From Curtobacterium caseinilyticum (GTDB lineage Bacteria > Actinomycetota > Actinomycetes > Actinomycetales > Microbacteriaceae): a stretch of DNA of 64,000 nucleotides. The stretch covers positions 1 to 64,000 of the forward strand of contig NZ_JAUCMN010000005.1 of assembly GCF_030363035.1 (NCBI RefSeq). Reading direction: 5' to 3'. Made by a program: the position numbers and the translations under genes. Under the pieces are notes generated by a model that worked only from the letters and a program-made list of their open reading frames with translations, was not told the DNA's origin and did not search any database. Below, one piece after another: positions 1 to 8,072 of this stretch (the stretch's first letter is position 1; each line of letters starts with the position of its first letter).

Positions 1-3
1 GTC

Positions 4-65
4 GGAACCATGTTCCGGACACAGCACCACGCATCTTCGCGATGTCGTGTCCGGAACCTGGTTCC
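4..65. promoter_or_regulatory. paired GGAAC palindromes, candidate operators
   Basis: Two short dyads of the form GGAAC-N3-GTTCC lie at 4-16 and 53-65. They are themselves arranged as a larger inverted repeat, with 4-22 matching the complement of 47-65 at 18 of 19 positions. Such nested dyads often bind a dimeric repressor. The controlled gene would lie left of the window, so the assignment is inference only. Confidence 0.4.
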
Positions 66-79
66 GTGGACGCCCCCCC

Positions 80-162
<83 letters not shown>

Positions 163-185
163 GCCCCGGCGCCGGCCGGGCGGCA

Positions 186-216
186 CGTGGCGGGCCCGCC
201 ACGCGCCTCCCGTCCG
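186..216. repeat. GGGAGGC-family palindrome, degenerate copy
   Basis: A perfect 18-bp palindrome at 186-203 is followed by a CGCCTCCCGTCC arm. The left partner arm at 174-185 is degraded, matching at about 9 of 12 positions. The right half closely matches the perfect palindrome at 25079-25120, so this is probably a decayed member of the same dispersed family. Confidence 0.5.
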
Positions 217-226
217 GCTCGTCCCC

Positions 227-287
227 GTTGATGGAGCAGCAACCGTCGGGTCCGCACGTCGGACCCGACGGTTGCTGCTCCATCGAC
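227..287 (-). terminator. long hairpin after the esterase gene
   Basis: The arms 231-254 and 260-283 are perfectly complementary over 24 bp with a 5-nt loop. The stem extends to 227-287 through one G-T wobble. It lies downstream of the minus-strand gene ending at 334 and has no T tract, so a terminator role is plausible but its length exceeds what termination needs. Confidence 0.55.
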
Positions 288-321
288 GGCCGCGCGGTCG
301 TCGTCCGCGCGGTCGTCGTCC

Positions 322-333
322 GGGGGGGGGGGG
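322..333. repeat. G12 homopolymer touching a stop codon
   Basis: Twelve consecutive G lie immediately beside the stop codon of the minus-strand esterase gene at 334-336. On the coding strand the transcript would read twelve C just after the stop. It is the second long C/G homopolymer within 350 bp. Confidence 0.85.
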
Positions 334-954
334 CTAGCCGGCCTCGATGAACGCGGCCACGTCGGCGAGCTCCTCGGCCGAGACCGCGTGCGGCAGCCCG
401 GCGTACGAGCGGTCCGTCACGTCCGTGTGGGCGGCGGCCCACGCCTGCGTCCTCGCGGTCGCCTCGGCCGGGATCACCGGGTCGAGGTCACCGTGCCCGA
501 GGAACACCCGCGGGCGGACGGTGGCGACCGCCTCGTCGCGGGAGTCGGTGACGCCCGGCACGACGAACCCCGAGAGCGACACGGCGAACGCGAACGCCGT
601 GGGTCGAGCACGGAGCAGCTGGAGCGCCATCGACCCGCCCTGCGAGAACCCGAGCAGCCCGACCCGCGCGTGCTCGGCAGCGACGGAGTCGATCCAGTCG
701 AGCACGCCCTCGACGGCGGCGTCCACCGGCTCGAGCGCGGGGGAACCCGGCGTGCCGAGCGGGTACCAGGAGAAGCCCTGCCCCCACGGCGCCGGGGCGC
801 GGAGCGACGCGATCGTCCACGCCGGCGGCAGCGCGGGCGCGAGGCCGAGCAGGTCCCGCTCGTCCGACCCCAGCCCGTGCATCGCGACGAGGAGCGGTGT
901 GCCGGCGCGCTCCCCGGCCGGACGGGTCCACTGCACGCTGTCCGCATCGATCAT
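334..954 (-). CDS. carboxylesterase/phospholipase-like alpha/beta hydrolase
   Basis: This 206-residue protein belongs to the small carboxylesterase (abhydrolase_2) group, which cleaves short acyl esters in the cytoplasm. The catalytic serine sits in the elbow GFSQGG (Ser104), the acid is probably Asp158 in GHGDLDP, and the histidine is His189 in GLPHAVS. The oxyanion region MHGLGSDE is near residue 25. The ATG at 954 was chosen because a TAGCGT -10 box lies 7 nt before it (962-967), which fits a leaderless mRNA. A second ATG at 972 is possible. The gene is divergent from the NUDIX-like gene at 1028. The natural substrate is unknown. Confidence 0.8.
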   Translation of the reverse strand: MIDADSVQWTRPAGERAGTPLLVAMHGLGSDERDLLGLAPALPPAWTIASLRAPAPWGQGFSWYPLGTPGSPALEPVDAAVEGVLDWIDSVAAEHARVGLLGFSQGGSMALQLLRARPTAFAFAVSLSGFVVPGVTDSRDEAVATVRPRVFLGHGDLDPVIPAEATARTQAWAAAHTDVTDRSYAGLPHAVSAEELADVAAFIEAG

Positions 955-1027
955 GTGGACAACGCTAGCCATCCACAGCGACCGCGCCTTCCGCCGAACT
1001 CGCCGGGGCGACTGGTAGACACGGTGC

Positions 1028-1570
1028 ATGGCCTCGCTCCGCACCCCCGACCCCGACTCCGGCTGGCTGTCCGACGAGGAACTCGCGAACATCCGCCGTC
1101 GGCTGCCCATCTGCTACGTCGAGGCGATCCCGGTCCGCACCGACGGGCTCGGCGTCGTGACCGAGGTCGGCGTGCTGCTCCGCGTCGCCCCGAGCGGCTC
1201 CATCGCCCGCACACTCGTCTCCGGTCGCGTGATGTTCGGTGAGTCGATCCGGACGGCGCTCTTCCGGCACCTCGAGAAGGACCTCGGTCCGATGGCCTTC
1301 CCGCAGCTCCCGGCGAGCCCGACCCCCTTCACGGTGGCCGAGTACTTCCCGCTGCCCGGCGCCTCGGTGTACACCGACGAGCGGCAGCACGCGATCTCCC
1401 TGGCGTACGTCGTGCCCGTGACCGGCACGTGCGACCCTCGGCAGGACGCCCTCGAGCTCACGTGGATGAGCCCGATGGAGGCAGCCTCCGACGCCGTCGC
1501 CGAGGAGATGGAGGGCGGCCGAGGTGCCCTGCTCCGCGCCGGCCTAGCCTCGGTCGGCGCCCTGCACTAG
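1028..1570 (+). CDS. NUDIX hydrolase-family protein (DUF4916-like)
   Basis: This 180-residue protein resembles the actinobacterial DUF4916 group, a NUDIX-fold family of unknown substrate. The fold is suggested by the central strand pattern (YVEAIPVRTDG, VGVLLRV) and an acidic helix (ESIRTALFRHLEKDLG). The exact NUDIX box GX5EX7REUXEEXGU is not preserved, so hydrolase activity is uncertain. The start is supported by a TAGACA box 6 nt upstream (1016-1021). It is divergent from the esterase gene and convergent with the csbD-like gene, with a terminator between. Confidence 0.7.
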   Translation: MASLRTPDPDSGWLSDEELANIRRRLPICYVEAIPVRTDGLGVVTEVGVLLRVAPSGSIARTLVSGRVMFGESIRTALFRHLEKDLGPMAFPQLPASPTPFTVAEYFPLPGASVYTDERQHAISLAYVVPVTGTCDPRQDALELTWMSPMEAASDAVAEEMEGGRGALLRAGLASVGALH

Positions 1571-1627
1571 CCAGGCCTGCAGGCCGGCCAGCTCCACGGG
1601 CGCCGCCCACCGCGCCGCATGCACGAC

Positions 1628-1661
1628 GAAGCCCCCGGATCCGATCGGATCCGGGGGCTTC
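1628..1661. terminator. bidirectional terminator hairpin
   Basis: This is a perfect 34-bp palindrome with arms 1628-1644 and 1645-1661 and a GAAGCCCCCGG outer stem. It sits between two convergent genes, where it can end transcription from both sides. Confidence 0.8.
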
Positions 1662-1684
1662 GCAGCGCGGTCGGTGACCGGGCT

Positions 1685-1885
1685 TCAGTGCTTCTCGTCG
1701 CGGAGGCTGTCCGCGACGCCGTGCGCCGCGTCCTTGACGTCGTCGACGCCCTGCTTGGCCGACGCCTTGGCCTGGTCGGTCTGACCCTCGGCCTTCAGCT
1801 TGTCGTTGCCGGTCAGGTTGCCGACGCCCTCCTTGAGCTTCCCGCCGAGCTTCTCGCCGGTGTGGTTCTCTTCGCTGCCAGCCAT
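1685..1885 (-). CDS. CsbD family stress protein
   Basis: This small acidic, hydrophilic protein of 66 residues has the CsbD pattern: GEKLGGKLKEGVGNLTGNDKLKAEGQ followed by an Ala/Lys/Asp-rich helix. CsbD-like proteins are induced by general stress in many bacteria and have no defined biochemical role. The ATG at 1885 has an AAGGAG ribosome site 8 nt upstream, which makes it a better start than the ATG 15 nt earlier. It converges on the NUDIX-like gene. Confidence 0.85.
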   Translation of the reverse strand: MAGSEENHTGEKLGGKLKEGVGNLTGNDKLKAEGQTDQAKASAKQGVDDVKDAAHGVADSLRDEKH

Positions 1886-2032
1886 ACGGTCTCCTTCCAA
1901 CGACGAACGTTCCCCCGCGGGCCACTCGCGCGGCCTGCGGTGAAGGAGAACCTACGCGTCCGGCGTCGCCCGCTTCGCACCCGACGTCCAGGTTCGGTCG
2001 AGCGCGGGCGCGGCCCGGGCGAGCGCGGAGTC

Positions 2033-3682
2033 TCAGTGGCGGTCGGCTGCCCCGGCCGGACGCGACGCGCGACGCGAGCCCCCGCGGCGACGAGCGACGC
2101 CGGACTCCGAGCCGGCCCCACGGCCCGCTGCGTAGCCGCCCTCGGACGACCACACCGGAGCGGACCCACCGCGCACGACGTCGCTGGACGCCCGACGGCT
2201 GCCGCCCGAGCGGCGCTGACCGCCCGATGCCGCGCCACCCGTTGCACCGCCACGGCTCGCGCCGCCACGGGACCCGGCAGCGCCGGAGCCCTCGGTGACC
2301 GGTCGGCCACCGCGACCGCCGGTGGACCGGCCCGACCCGCCGCCGGCGGACGTGGTCTGCGGGGCCGGGGCCGCGCCCGGCGTCCGTCCGCCGCGACCAC
2401 GGCGACGACCGCCGCCGGCCGTCTCGGACCGTGCCGACTCGGTGGTGCGCGGCTGGCGCTGGCGCTGCTGCTGGACCGGCGCCTCCTCGACGTAGCGGAC
2501 CGGGGCGACCTCGCCGACCAGGGACGTGACGGCGGGTGAGGTCGCGGTGACCTGCTGCGGCGCGACCTTGATCGCAGCGGCGCGCATCATCTGCGCGACG
2601 TCGCGGCGCTCGGCCGGCAGCGTCACGGTGACGACGTCACCGGAGGACCCGGCGCGTGCGGTGCGACCCGAGCGGTGCAGGTACGCCTTGTGCTCGGTCG
2701 GCGGGTCGACGTGCACGACGAGCTCGACGTGGTCGACGTGCACACCGCGGGCGGCGACGTCGGTGGCGACGAGGACGAGGGCCTCGCCGGACGAGAACTT
2801 CGCGAGGTTCCGCTCACGGGCGCCCTGCGACAGGTTGCCCTGAAGGTCGACCGCGGGGATGCCCTGCGAGCTGAGCTGCTTCGCCAGGCGCTTCGCGTGG
2901 TGCTTGGTGCGCATGAACAGGATGCGTCGGCCGGTGCCCGAGGCGAGCGCGCGGACGAGGTCCTTCTTCGCGTCGGCGTCGGGGACCTCGAACAGGTGGT
3001 GGGTCATCGCCTCGACCGGGCTGGTCTCGTCGTCGACCGAGTGCATGACCGGGCTGTGCAGGAACTTCTTGACGAGCTTGTCCACGCCGTTGTCGAGCGT
3101 TGCCGAGAACAGCAGGCGCTGCCCCTTCTCGGGCGTCGCCTGCATGATCTTCGTCACGCCGGGCAGGAAGCCCATGTCGGCCATGTGGTCGGCCTCGTCG
3201 AGGACGGTGACCTCGATGTCGCCGAGGCTCACGTGCCCCTGCTGCATGAGGTCGGCGAGACGACCCGGGCAGGCCACGACGACGTCGACGCCGGCACGCA
3301 GGGCGTCGACCTGACGCCCCTGGCCCACGCCGCCGAAGATCGTGGTGGTGTTCAGGCCCATCGCCTTCGCGAGGGGTGCGAGGGTCGCGTCGATCTGCGT
3401 CGCGAGCTCACGCGTCGGGGCGAGCACGAGTGCACGGGGCCGACCGGCGCGACGGGGACGACGGCTCGCGGCGAGGCGGGCGGCCAGCGGGATCGCGAAG
3501 GCGATCGTCTTCCCGGAGCCGGTCCGGCCGCGGCCGAGCACGTCCTTGCCCTGCAGCGAGTCGGGCAGCGTGTCGGCCTGGATCGGGAAGGCCGTCTCCT
3601 TGCCCTGCTGGGCGAGGACCTGCGCCATCGGCGCGGGGACGCCGAGGTCGGTGAAACGGATGTCGGAAGGGGTGGCGGTCAT
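2033..3682 (-). CDS. DEAD-box RNA helicase with RG-rich tail
   Basis: This 549-residue ATP-dependent RNA helicase probably remodels rRNA or mRNA. Motifs seen in order are the Q-motif (FTDLGVPAPM...FPIQ), Walker A GRGRTGSGKT, PTRELA, DEAD (VLDEADHM), SAT and the C-terminal ATDVAARGVH and HRSGRTAR motifs. The last 150 residues are a low-complexity basic tail rich in Arg, Gly and Ser, as in many actinobacterial DEAD-box proteins. The ATG at 3682 has AAAGG upstream. An unusually folded leader precedes it. It could be named deaD or rhlE-like, and which subgroup applies cannot be decided here. Confidence 0.93.
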   Translation of the reverse strand: MTATPSDIRFTDLGVPAPMAQVLAQQGKETAFPIQADTLPDSLQGKDVLGRGRTGSGKTIAFAIPLAARLAASRRPRRAGRPRALVLAPTRELATQIDATLAPLAKAMGLNTTTIFGGVGQGRQVDALRAGVDVVVACPGRLADLMQQGHVSLGDIEVTVLDEADHMADMGFLPGVTKIMQATPEKGQRLLFSATLDNGVDKLVKKFLHSPVMHSVDDETSPVEAMTHHLFEVPDADAKKDLVRALASGTGRRILFMRTKHHAKRLAKQLSSQGIPAVDLQGNLSQGARERNLAKFSSGEALVLVATDVAARGVHVDHVELVVHVDPPTEHKAYLHRSGRTARAGSSGDVVTVTLPAERRDVAQMMRAAAIKVAPQQVTATSPAVTSLVGEVAPVRYVEEAPVQQQRQRQPRTTESARSETAGGGRRRGRGGRTPGAAPAPQTTSAGGGSGRSTGGRGGRPVTEGSGAAGSRGGASRGGATGGAASGGQRRSGGSRRASSDVVRGGSAPVWSSEGGYAAGRGAGSESGVARRRGGSRRASRPAGAADRH

Positions 3683-3894
3683 GGTGACCTTTCGGGCCGG
3701 CACGTGCCGGCCGTGGGCGCGCTGGCATGTGGCGCGCGGGCGGGAACCCCGCGTCAGCGGTGCTGACGCGGTCGCCGCAGCAGAGAGCCTGGCACCGGGA
3801 TGTCGGTGCGCGATCATCGACCGGATGAGGGTCGGGAGTCGGGGGCGTCCGTACGACGCACGAGGCGATCGGCGCCTCGAGTACCCCCAGCATA
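3683..3894 (-). promoter_or_regulatory. structured 5' leader and candidate promoter of the helicase gene
   Basis: About 200 nt before the helicase start hold several dyads: a perfect 18-bp palindrome at 3695-3712, a GCGCGC pair around 3717-3737, a perfect 10-bp stem with a 3-nt loop at 3749-3771, and a 6-bp stem at 3792-3809. A TATGCT -10 box on the minus strand lies at 3889-3894 with no clear -35. Long leaders with autoregulation are known for cold-shock DEAD-box mRNAs in other bacteria. Its role here is inferred. Confidence 0.5.
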
Positions 3895-3952
3895 GCGTGC
3901 GACCCCCGGGGTCGGGCAGGACCGTTCGCCGAGCGCGTGCGATGATCCCCTC

Positions 3953-4801
3953 GTGCGCACCCGTCCCGTCCTGCTGACCGCCGCGGTCGCCCTGGTCACC
4001 GCCCTCGCCGGCACCGGCTGCGCGGCGGCCGCCACGCCGGCTGCTCCCGCCTCGTCCGCCGGGACCCGGTACACGGACCTGCCGACCTCGGGGCGCCCGG
4101 ACTACCAGCTCGGCGGCGGCTACACCCCGGCCGCCGGGGTCACGATCGTCGAGCGGGACAGCACCGACCGCCCCGCCGCCGGCAGGTACTCCATCTGCTA
4201 CGTCAACGGGTTCCAGACGCAACCGGGGTCGCTCGCCGAGTGGCAGCGTCGCGCCCCGTCCGCCCTCCTGCGCGACGGCGCGGGGACGCTCGTCTCCGAC
4301 CCGGGCTGGCCGGACGAGGTGCTCCTCGACACCAGGACCGCCGCGAAGCGCGCCGCGATCACGAAGGAGCTCACGAAGGCGGTGGTCCGCTGCGCCGACC
4401 GGGGGTTCGACGCCGTCGAGTTCGACAACCTCGACTCGTGGACGCGGTCCGGGAAGCGGTTGACCCGCTCCGGCAACCTCGCGCTCGCCGCCGCCCTCGT
4501 GCGGGTCGGGCACGAGCACCGACTGGCGGTCGGGCAGAAGAACACGCCGCAGCTCGGGAAGGCCGGGCGGCAGACGACGGGCTTCGACTTCGTCGTGGCC
4601 GAGGAGTGCGTGCAGTACGACGAGTGCTCGGCCTACACGGCGGCCTACGGGAAGCGCGTCATCGACATCGAGTACTCGGACACGCTCCACCGGTCGTGGG
4701 CGTCGGTCTGCGGCATGCGGGACCGTCCGGCGATGACGATCCTGCGGGACCGCGACCTGGTCACCCCGGCCGACGACGAGTACGTCTTCGAGCACTGCTG
4801 A
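3953..4801 (+). CDS. endo-alpha-1,4-polygalactosaminidase-like GH114 lipoprotein
   Basis: This is a secreted protein of 282 residues. It starts with a basic signal peptide and a cysteine after LAGTG at about residue 23, a relaxed lipobox. The rest matches the GH114 family: YQLGGGYTP, VERDSTD, ICYVNGFQTQP, a core with FDAVEFDNLDSW, and GQKNTPQL. GH114 enzymes hydrolyse galactosaminogalactan-type polymers, and the acidic FDAVEFDN segment probably holds catalytic residues. The GTG start has a GATGAT box 6 nt upstream, so it looks leaderless. The true substrate is unknown. Confidence 0.8.
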   Translation: MRTRPVLLTAAVALVTALAGTGCAAAATPAAPASSAGTRYTDLPTSGRPDYQLGGGYTPAAGVTIVERDSTDRPAAGRYSICYVNGFQTQPGSLAEWQRRAPSALLRDGAGTLVSDPGWPDEVLLDTRTAAKRAAITKELTKAVVRCADRGFDAVEFDNLDSWTRSGKRLTRSGNLALAAALVRVGHEHRLAVGQKNTPQLGKAGRQTTGFDFVVAEECVQYDECSAYTAAYGKRVIDIEYSDTLHRSWASVCGMRDRPAMTILRDRDLVTPADDEYVFEHC

Positions 4802-4825
4802 CGCAGGACCGGGAACCAGACAGAC

Positions 4826-4899
4826 CCGCAAGACGCAATGTCGGCGGTAGGGCGCAGCAGTACACCGCTGCGAGACCTCGCCGACGTTGCGTCTTGCGG
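4826..4899. other. 74-nt two-tier inverted repeat
   Basis: The outer arms 4826-4846 and 4879-4899 match at 20 of 21 positions. Between them lies an inner stem formed by CGCAGC and GCTGCG. It follows the GH114 gene by 25 bp and could terminate it, but the symmetry, length and lack of a T tract also fit a REP-like palindromic unit or a folded RNA. Confidence 0.6.
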
Positions 4900-4981
4900 A
4901 AGGGGTGCGGACAGCTGACGGCGGACGGCCGGGAGGCGCGGATCGCCTCCGCCCCGCACATCGCGGGCCGAGGCGGGCGGG

Positions 4982-5341
4982 TCAGGCGGGCCAGGCGTCG
5001 CGCAGGGCGGCGACGGCCTGGTCGGCGGAGAGCCCGGCCTCGTGCGCGGTCGCGGCGAGGGCGCGAGCCGCCCCGGCGACGGCCTCGGGTACCTCGGCCG
5101 GGCGGACCACCCGCGTGCCGGCACCCCGCGCAGTGTGCACGAGCCCGGCCTCCTCGAGCAGCTGGTAGGCCTTCGCCACCGTCCCCGGGGCGAGCGAGAG
5201 CTCCTCGGCGAGGGCGCGGACACTCGGCAGGCGCTCCCCGTCCACCAGGTACCCGGCAGCGATCTGCGCCGCGATCTGCGAACGGACCTGCTCGAACGGC
5301 GGTACCCGGCCGCCCGCGTCGAGGGCCACGAGTCCCGTCAT
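4982..5341 (-). CDS. GntR family regulator, YtrA type
   Basis: This 119-residue regulator has an N-terminal winged helix (PPFEQVRSQIAAQI, LPSVRALAEELSLAPGTVAKAYQLLEEAGLV) and only a short C-terminal helical pair. That length is typical of the YtrA subgroup, which usually represses ABC-transporter operons. No transporter lies next to it here, so its target is unknown. The ATG at 5341 has AAGGGTGG upstream. It lies 55 bp downstream of the DUF1684 gene on the same strand and may be cotranscribed with it. Confidence 0.88.
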   Translation of the reverse strand: MTGLVALDAGGRVPPFEQVRSQIAAQIAAGYLVDGERLPSVRALAEELSLAPGTVAKAYQLLEEAGLVHTARGAGTRVVRPAEVPEAVAGAARALAATAHEAGLSADQAVAALRDAWPA

Positions 5342-5396
5342 GCGATCCACCCTTGTGTCCTGTCCGTTGCGTGTTGCGTGCCGCGTCGTGCGGGCA

Positions 5397-6038
5397 TCAG
5401 AAGTCGTACTGCTCGCCGACCGGGATCGGCACGGCGACCGTGTTGCCCGGGGGAGCGAGGGGGCACGCCCAGGCCGGGTCGTACGCACACGAGGGGTTGT
5501 ACGCGAAGTTGAAGTCGAGGACGAGTTCGCCGTCGTCCCCGCCGAGGTCCGCGCCCTTGATCGTGTCGAGCAGGTAGCGTCCGCCGCCGTACGTGCCGCG
5601 GGCCCGTCCGGCGCTGGCGTCCTTCACCGGGACGAAGAGCCCGCCCGCGTACCCGCCGTGCGACCACACGTCGAGGGTGCCGATGCCCGGCAGTCGGACG
5701 ATGCCGAGGCGGTCGAAGTGCACCGTGCCGTCGGTGCCCGTCTCGACGTCCATGGCCTGGGGCTCGGCGTCCTCGATGCGGACACGGAAGCGCCACTCGG
5801 GGTCGTAGTCGGGGACCGGCAGCGCCTCGAAGTCGCGCGCGTCCTCGTCGAGCAGCGGACTGGCCGGGTGCTCACCGAACATGGCGTCGCGGGTCTCCCG
5901 CCACATCGCGTGGGCGGTCTCCGGGTCCGGCGTCGCCCGCACCCGGCGGTACAGGTCGAACGTCATCCGACGCCAGTCCACGGTGGCGAGCGTGCTGTGC
6001 ACGCGGTCCTGGGCCCTCGGCTCCTGCGTCTGGCTCAC
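5397..6038 (-). CDS. DUF1684 family protein
   Basis: This 213-residue protein has the conserved C-terminal block of DUF1684, YNPSCAYDPAWACPLAPPGN, and the motifs LPGIGTLDVW and GRYLLDTIKG. Family members are cytosolic or exported proteins of unknown function. The GTG start at 6038 has a TACGCT box exactly 6 nt upstream, so the mRNA appears leaderless. The regulator gene follows on the same strand. Confidence 0.85.
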   Translation of the reverse strand: MSQTQEPRAQDRVHSTLATVDWRRMTFDLYRRVRATPDPETAHAMWRETRDAMFGEHPASPLLDEDARDFEALPVPDYDPEWRFRVRIEDAEPQAMDVETGTDGTVHFDRLGIVRLPGIGTLDVWSHGGYAGGLFVPVKDASAGRARGTYGGGRYLLDTIKGADLGGDDGELVLDFNFAYNPSCAYDPAWACPLAPPGNTVAVPIPVGEQYDF

Positions 6039-6126
6039 ACGGCGAGCGTACGCCCGGCTCCTCCGGACCCGCCAGCACCGGGCCGCAGTCGGTGGACGGA
6101 CCCCGCGGGCCGGGCACCGACCGCGG

Positions 6127-6609
6127 TCAGCGGACGGACCGACGCCAGGACGGGGCGAGCTGGCGCATCCGCAGGGCCCGCCACTGCCAGATGACCCACA
6201 TGCCCGGCCAGAGCGCGGCGCCGAGCAGCGCCGGACGCATCCGGTAGGTCAGGCGGTCGAGCAGGAGCGTGCGACCGTCGCCGAGGTCGACCGTCGCCAT
6301 CCGGTGCCGCATCGTCATGCGGCCGAAGAGCCCGGTCTCCCCGCCGCCGTTGTCGCGCTGCACGGGGACGCCCTCCACCTCGTACAGGTCGATGTCGACG
6401 TGGGTGTCGCCGCTCGGCACGATGCCGAAGGCGTCCGCGGCGATCGGGTGCGGCGTACCGGGCGTCCAGCGTTCGGGCAGGCCCTCGGGGGAGCGTGACC
6501 GGTAGACGAGGAACGGCTTCGTGACCGCGACCATCACCGACGGCGAGAGCAGGGCGTCGCGGACGGCATCGACGGGGGCGTCGAGGACGATGCGGAGACC
6601 GACGTGCAT
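6127..6609 (-). CDS. SRPBCC/START-like family protein
   Basis: This 160-residue protein begins with the strand-helix pattern of SRPBCC lipid-binding folds (MHVGLRIVLDAPVDAVRDALLS). Later strands include GRMTMRHRMATVDLG and TYRMRPALLGAALWPGMWVIWQWR, the latter fairly hydrophobic. No catalytic motif is visible and no ligand can be named. A TAGCGT box lies 6 nt before the ATG at 6609, which supports that start. The acetyltransferase gene upstream is in the same direction. Confidence 0.65.
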   Translation of the reverse strand: MHVGLRIVLDAPVDAVRDALLSPSVMVAVTKPFLVYRSRSPEGLPERWTPGTPHPIAADAFGIVPSGDTHVDIDLYEVEGVPVQRDNGGGETGLFGRMTMRHRMATVDLGDGRTLLLDRLTYRMRPALLGAALWPGMWVIWQWRALRMRQLAPSWRRSVR

Positions 6610-6667
6610 GGCGCGCACGCTACGCCGGAGCGCTGGGCAGCCCGGCGCCGACGGGGGACGGACGGGT

Positions 6668-7300
6668 TCAGGCGTGCCGGGCGGCCCGGCGGCGGGAGCC
6701 CTCGGCGCGGTCACGGGTGCGCAGGCGTTCGGTGAGCGCCAGGCGCACGGTCGGCCACTCGGCGGCGGTGATCGAGAAGACGACGGTGTCGCGGAGCGTG
6801 CCGTCGCGTCCGATCGCGTGGCTGCGGAGGACGCCGTCCTGCTTCGCTCCGAGCGACGCGATCGCCGCACGCGACTGGTGGTTGTGCCAGTGCGTCCGGA
6901 ACTCGACCGCGATGCAGTCCCACGTCTCGAACGCGTGGGAGAGCAGGAGCAGCTTCGCCTCGGTGTTGATGCCGGTGCGCTGCGCTGCCCTGGCGAGGAA
7001 CGTGTACCCGATCTCCACCCGGCGGTTGGCCGTGTCGATGTTCGCGAAGGTGGTCGACCCCACGACCCTGCCCGTGGGGCGGTCACGGACGGCGAACGGC
7101 ACCATCCGACCGGCCTCGTGCTCGCCGAGGCGCCGCTCGATCTCGTCGTCGACGCGGTCCGGCGCCGGCACCGAGGTGTACCAGGTACGCCAGAGGTCGC
7201 CGTCCGCCACCGCCGCCCGCAGGTCGTCCGCGTGCTCGGCCGCCAGGGGCTCGAGCGTGACGCGGTCGCCGGTCAGGGTGGGGACGGTGGCGAGCTCCAT
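6668..7300 (-). CDS. GNAT family N-acetyltransferase (RimJ/RimL-like)
   Basis: This protein of about 210 residues has the acetyltransferase_3 layout of RimJ/RimL-type enzymes: LTGDRVTLEPLAAEHADDL, VGSTTFANIDTANRRVEIGYTFLA, a loop in the acetyl-CoA region (QRTGINTEAKLLLLSHAFE) and EFRTHWHNHQSRAAIASLGAKQDG. It probably acetylates an amine on a protein or small molecule. Two ATGs compete. A TAGTAT box at 7309-7314 would put the transcript start near the inner ATG at 7300, so that one was chosen over 7306. Confidence 0.85.
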   Translation of the reverse strand: MELATVPTLTGDRVTLEPLAAEHADDLRAAVADGDLWRTWYTSVPAPDRVDDEIERRLGEHEAGRMVPFAVRDRPTGRVVGSTTFANIDTANRRVEIGYTFLARAAQRTGINTEAKLLLLSHAFETWDCIAVEFRTHWHNHQSRAAIASLGAKQDGVLRSHAIGRDGTLRDTVVFSITAAEWPTVRLALTERLRTRDRAEGSRRRAARHA

Positions 7301-7408
7301 GGTCATCGATACTACGGTCGCGGTACCGACAGCGGGGCCGTCGGGACACCCCCGTGGGGACCGGTCCTGTGGAGACGGACAGGGGACCGCCACGGCTATC
7401 GTGGTCCG

Positions 7409-8020
7409 GTGGCAGCACGCACGCAGGAGAAGTACCAGGTCCGGTTCGCGTGGGGGGTCGCCGGTGCCGACCGGATCGCGCACGGCACGCACCTCGTGGT
7501 GTGGGTGGACGTGCTGCCGGACCCCCGATCGGCGGTGCACGGCGCCGGTCCCGTGGCGCGGGCACGTGCCGCGGCAGCCCTGCTGCCGGACGGTCCGGAG
7601 GTCGTGCTCGGCCACCTCGGCAACGCGGCGTCCGTGGCGGAGCGGGTGACGCGCCTCCAGGCCGAGCGTGGCGACCGGTGCGTCGTCGCGGTCGTCGCGG
7701 CCGGGCGGTCCCTGGTCAGCGCGGACGACGTGGCGGAGGACGCCGGCGAGCCCGCCGACGCCGAGGGAGCGCCGGACCCGGCGGTCGAGGACCTGCTCGC
7801 GGCGGGCGCGGTCGTCGACGCGCTGATCTCCGTCGGGATCGACCACACCTCACCCGAGGCGGCGGCTGCGTGCGCCGCCTTCACCGGACTCCGCCGCGCC
7901 GTGAAGCACCTGGTCAGCGCCGCCGAGGGGGCTGCCGAGCTGGACCGCGGGACGGTGCACGCGGCGCTCGCCGCCGGACCGGAGCTCGTCGTCCTGCGGG
8001 AATCCGGCGCCGCGGCGTAG
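7409..8020 (+). CDS. ComB-like (2-phosphosulfolactate phosphatase family) protein
   Basis: This protein of 203 residues starts VRFAWGVAGADRIAHGTHLVVWVDVL, resembling actinobacterial ComB-type proteins. The C-terminal half has the pattern VEDLLAAGAVVDAL. Canonical ComB removes phosphate from 2-phosphosulfolactate in coenzyme M synthesis, which is not expected here, so the in vivo reaction is unclear. The GTG at 7409 was chosen because TATCGT lies 6 nt upstream (7397-7402). It is divergent from the acetyltransferase gene. Confidence 0.5.
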   Translation: MAARTQEKYQVRFAWGVAGADRIAHGTHLVVWVDVLPDPRSAVHGAGPVARARAAAALLPDGPEVVLGHLGNAASVAERVTRLQAERGDRCVVAVVAAGRSLVSADDVAEDAGEPADAEGAPDPAVEDLLAAGAVVDALISVGIDHTSPEAAAACAAFTGLRRAVKHLVSAAEGAAELDRGTVHAALAAGPELVVLRESGAAA

Positions 8021-8072
8021 CGTTCCCGATCGCAGGCGTCGACCGGGCGCCGCTGACCGCAAGGAGCACGTC

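Noticed and set aside
24..46. Possible CRISPR or tandem repeats at the left edge
   Set aside because: Only two inverted, not direct, repeat units are present and there are no spacers.
4802..4981. Possible small gene or tRNA after GH114
   Set aside because: The interval folds as an inverted repeat but has no cloverleaf, anticodon stem or CCA end and no credible ORF.
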